From NCBI GenBank assembly GCA_964433315.1, contig CAYSQO010000090.1:1-5626 (forward strand): a stretch of DNA of 5,626 nt, written 5' to 3'. The translations under genes were made by a program, and so were the position numbers. The notes under the pieces are model-generated. The model was not told the origin of the DNA. It searched no databases and saw only the letters and a list, made by a program, of their open reading frames with translations. Shown here piece after piece: positions 1-5,626 of this stretch (position 1 is the first letter of the stretch; every line of letters begins with the position of its first letter). This DNA comes from Aquariibacter sp964433315 (GTDB taxonomy: Bacteria; Pseudomonadota; Gammaproteobacteria; Burkholderiales; Burkholderiaceae_C).

Positions 1-530
1 CGCCGGCCGAGCCGCCCGCGCGCCCGCCGGCCGAGCCCGCGACGCCGGCAGAGCCCCGCCCCGCCCCGCCGCCCAGCGTGGCCGGCGCCGGGGTCGGCTT
101 CCAGGCCCTGCCCTACCCACTGCCCGTGCCACCGCGACCCGCGGCCCAGCCGGCCGCGCGCCCGCCGGAGCCACCCGCGGCCCGGCCCGAACCGCGTGCC
201 CGCCGTGCGCCTGCGCCTGCGCCCGCTCCGGCTCCGGCCACGGTGTCCACCCCAGCCCTTCCCCCCACCGCGCAGCGCCCGGCCGCGGCCGCGGCGCGGC
301 CCGCTGCCCGGCCGCTGCGCGAGCAGCCGGCCGGCCTGCAGGCCGCGCTGCAGGGCCAGCGCATCGACGGAGTGGTGCATGCCGAGGATCCGGGCAGCCG
401 CCTGCTGATCGTCAACGGCCAGATCCGGCACGAGGGCGACAGCGTGGCCGAGGGCGTGCGGATCGAGCGCATCGAGCCCGGCGCCGTGCTGCTGCAGTGG
501 CAGGGCGGCCTGCATGCGCTGCGGCCCTGA
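1..530 (+). CDS. gspB: GspB-type general secretion pathway protein, C-terminal part (5' end outside window)
   Basis: GspB (ExeB/OutB/PulB family) is an inner-membrane-anchored accessory protein of the type II secretion system. With its partner GspA it helps assemble or place the outer-membrane secretin. The first full codon is at base 3 and the frame is open to the window edge, so the cytoplasmic N-terminus and membrane anchor lie upstream. The GTG at 78 is internal, not a convincing start. Up to about base 330 the protein is a proline/alanine/arginine-rich linker typical of the periplasmic part. From about 336 to 527 it folds into what I read as the conserved C-terminal GspB domain: a short helix-like stretch, then DPGSRLLIVNGQIRHEGD, then VAEGVRIERIEPGAVLLQW, matching the family pattern of a small beta domain (xxVNGQxxxEGDxVAxGVxLxxI). 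It ends at a TGA at 528-530. The assignment rests on this motif pattern read by eye; gspA is not visible, and another T2SS periplasmic protein remains possible. Confidence 0.8.
   Translation, partial: PAEPPARPPAEPATPAEPRPAPPPSVAGAGVGFQALPYPLPVPPRPAAQPAARPPEPPAARPEPRARRAPAPAPAPAPATVSTPALPPTAQRPAAAAARPAARPLREQPAGLQAALQGQRIDGVVHAEDPGSRLLIVNGQIRHEGDSVAEGVRIERIEPGAVLLQWQGGLHALRP
207..239 (+). repeat. Ala-Pro dipeptide repeat in the GspB linker
   Basis: A run of alternating Ala-Pro codons (APAPAPAPAPA) sits in the periplasmic linker of the GspB-like protein. Extended (AP)n stretches are stiff spacers in TonB-like and GspB-like proteins that cross the periplasm. The codons vary (gcg cct gcg cct gcg ccc gct ccg gct ccg gcc), so this is a protein-level repeat more than a pure DNA microsatellite, though length changes between strains would be unsurprising. 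Confidence 0.6.
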
Positions 531-560
531 GACACTGCGGCTTCGCTTTCCGGAACCCTC

Positions 561-1625
<1,065 letters not shown>

Positions 1626-1632
1626 GGCGGCG

Positions 1633-1653
1633 GCCCGCGCGGCGCGGCCGGGC
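1633..1653. terminator. Possible GC hairpin in the convergent gap between ruvB and the phosphatase gene
   Basis: The 28-bp gap between the facing stop codons of ruvB and the histidine phosphatase gene contains GCCCG (1633-1637) and CGGGC (1649-1653) flanking a CG-rich centre that can pair further. A hairpin here could end transcription from both sides. There is no T-run on either strand, so this is a weak terminator prediction based on position and dyad symmetry only. Confidence 0.3.
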
Positions 1654-2361
1654 TCAGGCCGCGGGGCCCACGGTCGCGTCGTCCGCGCCGACCTGATCGT
1701 CCAGGTGGCGGGTGTCGGCCCAGCCGATCAGGGCCAGGCCCTCGGGGCTGTGCAGCAGGCGGCCCACCCCGGTGTTGGGCAGCGTCCAGCTGCGCGGGGC
1801 CTGCAGCGTGATGCGGGCGGCCGCGCGGTACAGGCAGTCCAGCACGCCGCCATGGGCGATGAGGGCCACCGTCTGGCCGGGATGGCGGGCCAGCAGGCGC
1901 TCGGCCACGCCGGTGACGCGGGCGTAGAAGCCGTCCAGGGTCTCGCCGCCCTCGGGGCCGAAGGCCGGATCGCGGGCCTTCCAGCGCCGGTGCGCCTCGG
2001 GGTGGCGGGCGGCGATCTCGTCCCAGGCCAGACCCTGGAAGACGCCGAAATGGCGCTCGCGCAGCCCGGGCTCGGCCTGCGGGGCGGGCTGGCCGGCCGC
2101 GGCCAGGGCCTCGGCGGTGTGCCAGGCACGCTGCAGGTCGCTGGCGTAGATCACGTCGATCGGCTCGTCGGCCAGGGCCTCGGCCAGGCGCGCGGCCTGC
2201 CAGCGGCCCTGATCGTTCAGGCCGATGTCGAGCTGGCCTTGAATGCGGTTGCCGACATTCCAGTCGGTCTCGCCATGGCGGATGACGAGCACGCGGCAGG
2301 CCTCGCCGGGTACCGGCGGGCGGGGGCCGGCCCCGGTTTCGCAGCGGTCACGGGCGCCCAT
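1654..2361 (-). CDS. Histidine phosphatase family protein (phosphoglycerate mutase-like)
   Basis: This is a branch-1 histidine phosphatase of 235 residues, an enzyme that transfers phosphate through a phospho-histidine. The signature RHGETDW lies at residues 28-34, with His29 the expected nucleophile. Other conserved elements are SDLQRAWHTAE (74-84) with the phosphate-binding Arg, the acidic catalytic Glu in LRERHFG (100-106), GGET (138-141), and the second catalytic His in AHGG (169-172). The substrate cannot be told from sequence: GpmB-like, alpha-ribazole phosphatase (CobC) and general phosphatases look alike, and no cobalamin genes are near. The ATG at 2361 gives about 22 residues before the first strand, longer than many relatives. 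The only later candidate, a GTG at codon 24, would start almost on the active site, so ATG is kept. No clear ribosome binding site precedes it. It starts 2 nt after the DUF1840 stop, suggesting translational coupling in an operon. Confidence 0.92.
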   Translation of the reverse strand: MGARDRCETGAGPRPPVPGEACRVLVIRHGETDWNVGNRIQGQLDIGLNDQGRWQAARLAEALADEPIDVIYASDLQRAWHTAEALAAAGQPAPQAEPGLRERHFGVFQGLAWDEIAARHPEAHRRWKARDPAFGPEGGETLDGFYARVTGVAERLLARHPGQTVALIAHGGVLDCLYRAAARITLQAPRSWTLPNTGVGRLLHSPEGLALIGWADTRHLDDQVGADDATVGPAA

Positions 2362-2363
2362 GC

Positions 2364-2687
2364 TCAGACGCCCCAGACCAGCGGCTTGCCGGCCGCGGCA
2401 GCACGCTCCAGCGCCTGGCGCAGCGGCCAGGCGCGCTGGCGCAGCATCACCGCGGGGCGCTGCGGCAGGGGCCGGTCCTCGGCACGGGCGGCAGCTTCCA
2501 GCGCGGTGAAGGCGGCTTCTTCCTCGGCGATCGCGGCATCCAGGGCCGCCAGGGCCGCCGGCACCTGTTCGGGCAGCACGATGCCCTGGGGGGCGGGCTC
2601 GCGGCCGAGGGCGCGCAGCACGCCCTCGCCATGGGCCTGGGTCATCCGCAGGTCAGCGGTCGCGGCGGATTGGAAGACATAGAGCAT
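2364..2687 (-). CDS. DUF1840 domain-containing protein
   Basis: This 107-residue protein matches my memory of the DUF1840 family, small cytosolic proteins mainly in betaproteobacteria with no known function. Family hallmarks are the start MLYVFQS followed by a TADLRM segment (residues 11-15 region), a REPAPQGIVLPEQVPAAL stretch (29-46), an Ala/Glu-rich helix (47-70), then LRQRAWPLRQAL (82-93), and the ending AAGKPLVWGV (98-107). There is no signal peptide or membrane segment. The start is well supported: a strong GAGGAG (plus-strand 2693-2698) lies 5 nt upstream of the ATG. The first 46 nt overlap the end of the PEP-CTERM gene in another frame, and the stop is 2 nt from the phosphatase start, so it is the middle gene of a compact operon. 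Nothing in the sequence reveals its job; the phosphatase neighbour is the only clue. Confidence 0.88.
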   Translation of the reverse strand: MLYVFQSAATADLRMTQAHGEGVLRALGREPAPQGIVLPEQVPAALAALDAAIAEEEAAFTALEAAARAEDRPLPQRPAVMLRQRAWPLRQALERAAAAGKPLVWGV

Positions 2688-3496
2688 GCGGGCTCCTCGG
2701 CGGTCCGGAAACCGTCGATTGTGCGGCGCAGCGCCATCCGCCTGCGGGCCAGCCCGAGGGCGGCCAGACCCAGCAGCAGCAGGGCCCAGCGGCCCGGCTC
2801 GGGCACCGGCGCGGCCGCGGCCTGGAAGCCCAGCAGGTCGAGCTTGGCGCTCAGGCTGAGGCCGGGCGTGGCCGACTGGACGAAGACCGAGGCGTCCACC
2901 TGGTACTCGGCCCCCGCGAGCTGGCCGAACAGGGCCGGCAGCTCGATGCGCAGCGGCAGGCTGAGCGTGCCCAACGGCGCCAGGTCGACGAAGTCGTTCT
3001 GCACCGTGCTGCCCTGGGTGGCCAGGGTGAAGACATTGGCCGAGGTGAAGGCCGGCGCCCCGGGGAAGGCGGACAGGCTGTAGGCGAAGCTGCTGAAGTA
3101 GGTCTCAGGGGCCAGCGGGTCGGTGGTCTGCAGCGCGGCCGAGACGAAGACGGTGAAGTTGGCCTGGTCGCTGGCGATCAGGGCCTGGGCGTCGGGCGTG
3201 GCGGAGAACAGCAGGTCGAGGTCCAGGGCGAAGACGTCCTGGTTGCGGCTGCCGGGGGCGCCGGGCGCTTGAATGAGCAGGCTGCCGAAGGGGATCTCGT
3301 CGAAGCTCGACTGGTTGCAGCCGGCCGACAGGGCCGGGCAGTCGCTGGTGGCCGAGAGGCTGGCGAGCGGCGCGGCCTGGGCCTGCGGGGCCAGGGCGGC
3401 CAGGCTCAGACTCAGGGCGGCGAGCAGGCCGCGGCCCGTGGGGAACGGGGCGCGACGAGCGGCGCGCGCGGGCATCTTCGAAAGGGTCGGGGGCAT
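2642..3496 (-). CDS. PEP-CTERM sorting domain-containing surface protein
   Basis: This is a 284-residue exported protein with an N-terminal signal peptide and a C-terminal PEP-CTERM sorting signal, the tag recognised by exosortases in exopolysaccharide-producing Gram-negative bacteria. Basic residues (RAARR, 11-15) precede a hydrophobic core (24-36) and a likely cleavage after AQA (39-41). The mature part has two closely spaced cysteines (53 and 60) and a Ser/Thr/Ala-rich, beta-prone body without a domain I recognise. The sorting signal is VPEP (231-234), a hydrophobic helix (236-250) and RRR (251-253). Unusually, 31 further residues follow, whereas such proteins normally end just after the arginines; the tail overlaps the next gene. 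The ATG at 3496 is chosen because GGAG sits 6 nt upstream and the signal peptide follows. An in-frame extension upstream to 3682 is low-complexity and has no such signal. Its exosortase must be elsewhere. Its specific function is unknown. Confidence 0.9.
   Translation of the reverse strand: MPPTLSKMPARAARRAPFPTGRGLLAALSLSLAALAPQAQAAPLASLSATSDCPALSAGCNQSSFDEIPFGSLLIQAPGAPGSRNQDVFALDLDLLFSATPDAQALIASDQANFTVFVSAALQTTDPLAPETYFSSFAYSLSAFPGAPAFTSANVFTLATQGSTVQNDFVDLAPLGTLSLPLRIELPALFGQLAGAEYQVDASVFVQSATPGLSLSAKLDLLGFQAAAAPVPEPGRWALLLLGLAALGLARRRMALRRTIDGFRTAEEPACSMSSNPPRPLTCG
2693..2698 (-). promoter_or_regulatory. Ribosome binding site of the DUF1840 gene, inside the PEP-CTERM gene
   Basis: On the minus strand this reads GAGGAG, a near-ideal Shine-Dalgarno sequence, 5 nt before the ATG at 2687. 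It lies within the last codons of the PEP-CTERM gene (the Glu-Glu pair of its tail), so ribosomes finishing that gene cross the start region of the next. It fixes the DUF1840 start and suggests coupling. Confidence 0.8.
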
Positions 3497-3502
3497 GGTG
3501 GA

Positions 3503-3506
3503 CTCC
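3503..3506 (-). promoter_or_regulatory. Ribosome binding site of the PEP-CTERM gene
   Basis: GGAG on the minus strand, 6 nt before the ATG at 3496. It decides between this start, a longer in-frame extension to 3682, and a second ATG seven codons downstream at 3475 that has no comparable signal. Confidence 0.7.
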
Positions 3507-3540
3507 GGGAGGGGATGCCCCGGTGTCGCAAGATGCAGGC

Positions 3541-3597
3541 GCGCGGCCCGGGCCGCGCCCGGCCCCGGGATCAGGCCTTGGCCAGGGGCCCGGGCCC
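3541..3597. repeat. GC palindromes upstream of the PEP-CTERM gene
   Basis: Two perfect palindromes lie in the untranslated spacer: GCGCGGCCCGGGCCGCGC at 3541-3558 (18 bp, no central gap) and GGGCCCGGGCCC at 3586-3597. They fall between the dyad cluster at 3676-3728 and the PEP-CTERM start. They might form hairpins in the leader RNA or mark protein-binding sites. In DNA this GC-rich short palindromes arise often, so function is unproven. No convincing -35/-10 or sigma-54 (-24/-12) promoter could be read in the spacer. Confidence 0.5.
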
Positions 3598-3675
3598 GTG
3601 GGCGGCGCCCGGCCGGCCGAGCGGCCGGTGGGCCGAGTGGCCGCGCTGCTGCGGCGCCGGCCCGTTGGTCCGGCT

Positions 3676-3728
3676 GGGGCATTTGCCTCGGTCCTGGGGC
3701 AAATGCCCCGGGGCATCTCCCCCAGGAC
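3676..3728. repeat. Tandem dyads GGGGCA-NN-TGCCCC and nested inverted repeats
   Basis: The spacer (3497-3750) between the chemoreceptor stop and the PEP-CTERM start holds a dense dyad cluster. One copy is GGGGCATTTGCCTC (3676-3689), the next is the perfect dyad GGGGCAAATGCCCC (3696-3709), exactly 20 bp apart start to start. The second overlaps a 14-bp palindrome ATGCCCCGGGGCAT (3703-3716). The arms also allow exclusive hairpins: 3676-3687 with 3698-3709 (12 bp, perfect, 10-nt loop), or 3691-3699 with 3720-3728 (9 bp) enclosing the palindrome. Lying 23-75 bp past the chemoreceptor stop, one hairpin could be its terminator, though no T-run follows. Lying about 180-230 bp before the PEP-CTERM gene, the tandem dyads could instead be operator or enhancer sites. 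Confidence 0.7.
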
Positions 3729-3750
3729 GTGCGGCGGCGCCCCGGGCCGC

Positions 3751-4905
3751 TCAGGCCGCCAGGCGGAAGACGGCGACGGTGCCGGTCAGCTTCTGGGCCT
3801 GCTCGCGCAGGGAACCGGCCGCCGCCGCGGCCTGCTCGACCAGCGCCGCGTTCTGCTGGGTCACGCCGTCCATCTGGTCGATGGCCTGGTTGATCTGCTG
3901 GATGCCGGCCGACTGCTCCTCGCTGGCGTGCCGGATCTCGCCCATGATGGCGGTGACCTTCTGCACGCTGGCCAGGATCTCCTGCATGGTGGCGCCGGCC
4001 TCGTCGACCTGGCGGGCGCCGTCGCTGGCGCGGTCGACGGAGTCGCCGATCAGGGTCTTGATCTCCTTGGCCGCCTGCGCGCTGCGCTGGGCCAGGTTGC
4101 GCACCTCGCCGGCCACCACGGCGAAGCCGCGGCCCTGCTCGCCGGCCCGCGCGGCTTCCACCGCCGCGTTCAGCGCCAGGATGTTGGTCTGGAAGGCGAT
4201 GCCGTCGATCACGCCGATGATGTCGTTGATCTTCTGCGCGCTGCCGTTGATGGCCTGCATGGTCGCCACCACCTGGCCCATCACCTGGCCGCCGCGGCTG
4301 GCCACGTCGCTGGCGGCCATCACCAGCTCGTTGGCCTGGCGGGCGCTGTCGGCGTTCTGCTTGACGGTGCCGGTCAGCTGCATCATCGAGCTGGCGGTCT
4401 GCTGCAGGCTGCCGGCCTGGGTCTCGGTGCGGGCCGAGAGGTCGTTGTTGCCCGAGGCGATCTCGCTGGAGGCGGCCTCGACCTGCTCGGCCGAGCTGCG
4501 GACTTCGTTGAGCGCCTGCTGCAGCTTCTTGCGCATGGCGTTGAGCTCGTGGCTGAGCCAGGCGAACTCGTCGCGGCCCTGGCTCTCGATGCGGGTGGCC
4601 AGGTCGCCGCCGGCGATGCGGGTGACAACCTGCACCACGCGCTCGACCGGACGGCTGAAGCTGACATGGGTGGCCCAGGCCATGCCGAGGGCGGTCAGCA
4701 TGGCCAGCAGCAGCACGCCGCCGATCAGCTGCCGCAGCGAGGCGGCCAGCTCCACCCCGGCCGCCGTCTGGCCCGCCAGCAGGGCGGCCTCCATGCGGCC
4801 CAGGGCCAGCAGGCCCAGGCCGCCGAGCAGGGCGAAGAGCAGGGTGAGGATGAGGAAGCCGGAACCGATGCGGACGGTCAGGCGGTAGTTGTGCAGCTGG
4901 AACAT
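3751..4905 (-). CDS. Methyl-accepting chemotaxis protein with very short periplasmic region
   Basis: This is a chemoreceptor of 384 residues that controls the CheA kinase through CheW. In order it shows a transmembrane helix (about 14-36), only some 24 residues outside, a second transmembrane helix (60-79), a HAMP domain (80-132, with Pro86 and the DEF-A-W-L segment 112-117), and the long cytoplasmic coiled coil. The hairpin tip is nearly identical to Tsr/Tar: IDGIAFQTNILALNAAVEAA (233-252), then EQGRGFAVVAGEVRNLAQR (256-274). The adaptation regions flank it (about 160-185 and 318-335). It ends in FRLAA, with no CheR-binding NWETF-type pentapeptide. Typical Tar/Tsr proteins have about 550 residues because of a 150-160-residue sensor domain missing here. 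The ATG at 4905 is chosen because TM1 follows directly and AGGGGGAG lies 7 nt upstream. An in-frame extension to 5118 is low-complexity and contains the likely promoter. Ligand unknown. Confidence 0.97.
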   Translation of the reverse strand: MFQLHNYRLTVRIGSGFLILTLLFALLGGLGLLALGRMEAALLAGQTAAGVELAASLRQLIGGVLLLAMLTALGMAWATHVSFSRPVERVVQVVTRIAGGDLATRIESQGRDEFAWLSHELNAMRKKLQQALNEVRSSAEQVEAASSEIASGNNDLSARTETQAGSLQQTASSMMQLTGTVKQNADSARQANELVMAASDVASRGGQVMGQVVATMQAINGSAQKINDIIGVIDGIAFQTNILALNAAVEAARAGEQGRGFAVVAGEVRNLAQRSAQAAKEIKTLIGDSVDRASDGARQVDEAGATMQEILASVQKVTAIMGEIRHASEEQSAGIQQINQAIDQMDGVTQQNAALVEQAAAAAGSLREQAQKLTGTVAVFRLAA

Positions 4906-4912
4906 GGCGGGG

Positions 4913-4920
4913 CTCCCCCT
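4913..4920 (-). promoter_or_regulatory. Ribosome binding site of the chemoreceptor gene
   Basis: AGGGGGAG on the minus strand, 7 nt before the ATG at 4905. It supports this start, placing the first transmembrane helix at residues 14-36 as expected for a chemoreceptor. Confidence 0.6.
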
Positions 4921-5014
4921 GCCGCGGCGGCAGTCCGGGTGGTGAAGACGAGGGCCCCGCGGCCCCGGCGGGCGTCGGCCGCGGGGGGACAGGGACGCCT
5001 GAAGCGTAGGCGGC

Positions 5015-5042
5015 TCATCGGCCGGACCATCGGCGGACTTGA
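5015..5042 (-). promoter_or_regulatory. Candidate sigma-28 (FliA) flagellar promoter for the chemoreceptor gene
   Basis: On the minus strand TCAAGTCC (plus 5035-5042) is followed after 12 nt by GCCGATGA (plus 5015-5022). The sigma-28 consensus is TAAAGTTT, 11 nt, GCCGATAA, so the -10 element matches 7 of 8 bases, the -35 core keeps xCAAG-like similarity, and the spacer is one nt longer than ideal. Sigma-28 typically drives late flagellar and chemotaxis genes, which fits the chemoreceptor that starts about 110 bp downstream. The 5' leader would be about 100 nt. A second GCCGAT copy (with G after it) lies within the spacer and may be chance. Confidence 0.6.
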
Positions 5043-5085
5043 GGCCCGCGGCGGGCGCAGATGTCGTCTTCCGGGGTTTGCCCGG

Positions 5086-5110
5086 GGGCGGACGGACACG
5101 CGGTCCGCCC
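5086..5110 (-). terminator. GC hairpin after the formate dehydrogenase-like gene
   Basis: GGGCGGAC (5086-5093) and GTCCGCCC (5103-5110) form a perfect 8-bp stem with a 9-nt loop, 19-43 bp past the stop of the oxidoreductase gene. Outer G/C runs can lengthen it with a bulge. No T-run follows on the minus strand, so it may be a U-poor terminator, as is common in very GC-rich genomes, or only an RNA-stabilising hairpin. It separates that gene from the chemoreceptor promoter. Confidence 0.5.
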
Positions 5111-5128
5111 GCCCCCACCCGCCCGGGC

Positions 5129-5626
5129 TCAGCCGGCCAGCGGCTGGACCTGGACGGCCGTCACCTTGAAGCCCGGGATCTTGGCGACGGCATCCAGCGC
5201 GTCGCCCGTCAGGCGGTTGGCCGCGGCCTCCCAGTAGGCGAAGGCCATGAAGACCTGGCCGCGCTGCACCTCGGGCGTCAGCACGGCCACGGCCTGCACG
5301 GCGCCGTGGCGGGTGGCCATGCGGATGGCCGCGCCGTCGGCGATGCCCAGGGGCGCCGCGTCCAGCGGGTGCATCTGCACCAGCGGCGCCGGGGAGATGG
5401 CCTCCAGCATGCTGGCGTGGCGGGTCATGGCGCCGGTGTGCCAGTGCTCCAGCACGCGCCCGGTGGTCAGCACCAGGGGGTAGTCGGCGTCGCGGGTCTC
5501 GGGGCCGGCGGCGAAGGTGGTGGGCACCAGGTGGGCGCGGCCGTCGTCGGTGGGGAAGCGGTCGATGAAGACGATGGCCTCGCCGGGCGCATCCTCGCGC
5601 GCCGCCGGGGTCATGACCGCGTTCTC
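5129..5626 (-). CDS. Formate dehydrogenase-like molybdopterin oxidoreductase, C-terminal part (5' end outside window)
   Basis: Only the last 165 residues are present; the frame is open to the window edge (residues E-N-A-V precede the ATG at 5614, which is internal). This is the molybdopterin dinucleotide-binding domain that closes DMSO-reductase-family enzymes. Counting from that Met, the segment RFPTDDGRAHLVPT (19-32) leads into YPLVLTTGRVLEHWHTGAMT (45-64), the cofactor-binding loop. Then come HPLDAAPLGIADG (82-94) and YWEAAANRLTGDALD (127-141), ending KIPGFKVTAVQV (145-156). The GRVLEHWHTG loop also occurs in periplasmic nitrate reductase (NapA), but the AAAN-LT-ALD-KIP-FK ending is more like the alpha subunit of formate dehydrogenases, so formate oxidation is the favoured role. 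Metal ligand and iron-sulfur motifs lie outside the window, so nitrate reductase or another relative is not excluded. It ends in TGA at 5129-5131, followed by a hairpin. Confidence 0.85.
   Translation of the reverse strand, partial: ENAVMTPAAREDAPGEAIVFIDRFPTDDGRAHLVPTTFAAGPETRDADYPLVLTTGRVLEHWHTGAMTRHASMLEAISPAPLVQMHPLDAAPLGIADGAAIRMATRHGAVQAVAVLTPEVQRGQVFMAFAYWEAAANRLTGDALDAVAKIPGFKVTAVQVQPLAG

Noticed and set aside
1705..2682. Open frame of 325 codons on the plus strand
   Set aside because: Antisense to the histidine phosphatase and DUF1840 genes, both identified by conserved motifs; the translation has Gly/Ala/Val-rich composition without domains.
3497..3600. Sigma-54 (-24/-12) promoter before the PEP-CTERM gene
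   Set aside because: I looked for GG, 10 nt, GC with TTGC context on the minus strand. The only TTGC (near 3530) has CG rather than GG at the right distance, so no claim is made.
3497..3682. Longer N-terminus for the PEP-CTERM protein, starting at 3682
   Set aside because: It would bury the signal peptide about 60 residues inside and read through the inverted-repeat spacer; the start at 3496 has GGAG at good spacing.
3269..4888. Open frame of 539 codons on the plus strand
   Set aside because: Also antisense to the chemoreceptor and PEP-CTERM genes, in another frame, with Ser/Ala/Arg-rich composition and no recognisable motif.
4906..5118. Longer N-terminus for the chemoreceptor, starting at 5118
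   Set aside because: The added 71 residues are low-complexity Pro/Arg/Gly and would include the sigma-28-like promoter; the start at 4905 has a ribosome binding site and leads directly into the first membrane helix.
3523..5169. Very long open frame of 548 codons on the plus strand, opposite the chemoreceptor
   Set aside because: It is antisense to a gene with unmistakable chemoreceptor motifs; its product is low-complexity Gly/Ala/Leu/His-rich with no domain. Long antisense frames are expected at this GC content because stop codons are rare.

Overview
The base composition is extremely GC-rich, with nearly every third codon position G or C. The gene content points to a betaproteobacterium of the order Burkholderiales, possibly near Rubrivivax, Leptothrix or Roseateles. 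The pointers are a DUF1840 protein (a family I know mainly from betaproteobacteria), a PEP-CTERM surface or exopolysaccharide-associated protein, a chemoreceptor with the signalling sequence common in that order, and a GspB-type secretion protein. This placement is inference from composition and protein style; no marker in the window fixes the genus.

Layout. On the plus strand, the window opens inside gspB (1-530), with a proline/alanine-rich linker followed by the C-terminal domain. After a 30-bp gap comes a complete ruvB (561-1625). A 28-bp GC-rich gap separates ruvB from a convergent minus-strand block. In transcription order that block is a PEP-CTERM protein (3496-2642), a DUF1840 protein (2687-2364) whose start overlaps the end of the first gene, and a histidine phosphatase (2361-1654) starting 2 nt after the DUF1840 stop. 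The three look like one tightly packed operon. A 254-bp spacer rich in inverted repeats lies upstream of it. Beyond that, still on the minus strand, is a chemoreceptor gene (4905-3751) with a flagellar sigma-28-like promoter about 110-137 bp before its start. The window ends inside a formate dehydrogenase-like molybdopterin oxidoreductase (5626-5129), of which only the C-terminus is present.

How the genes relate. They mostly serve unrelated housekeeping roles: secretion, Holliday junction branch migration, surface-protein sorting, chemotaxis and Mo-dependent redox chemistry. The only real operon is the PEP-CTERM/DUF1840/phosphatase trio, and its first gene needs an exosortase encoded elsewhere. 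The chemoreceptor probably belongs to the flagellar/chemotaxis regulon.

I do not see a CRISPR array, tRNA, rRNA, insertion sequence, toxin-antitoxin or defence module, and nothing amounts to a new multi-gene system. The least explained parts are the tandem GGGGCA-NN-TGCCCC dyads between the chemoreceptor and PEP-CTERM genes, the unusual C-terminal tail of the PEP-CTERM protein, and the chemoreceptor's near-absent periplasmic domain.
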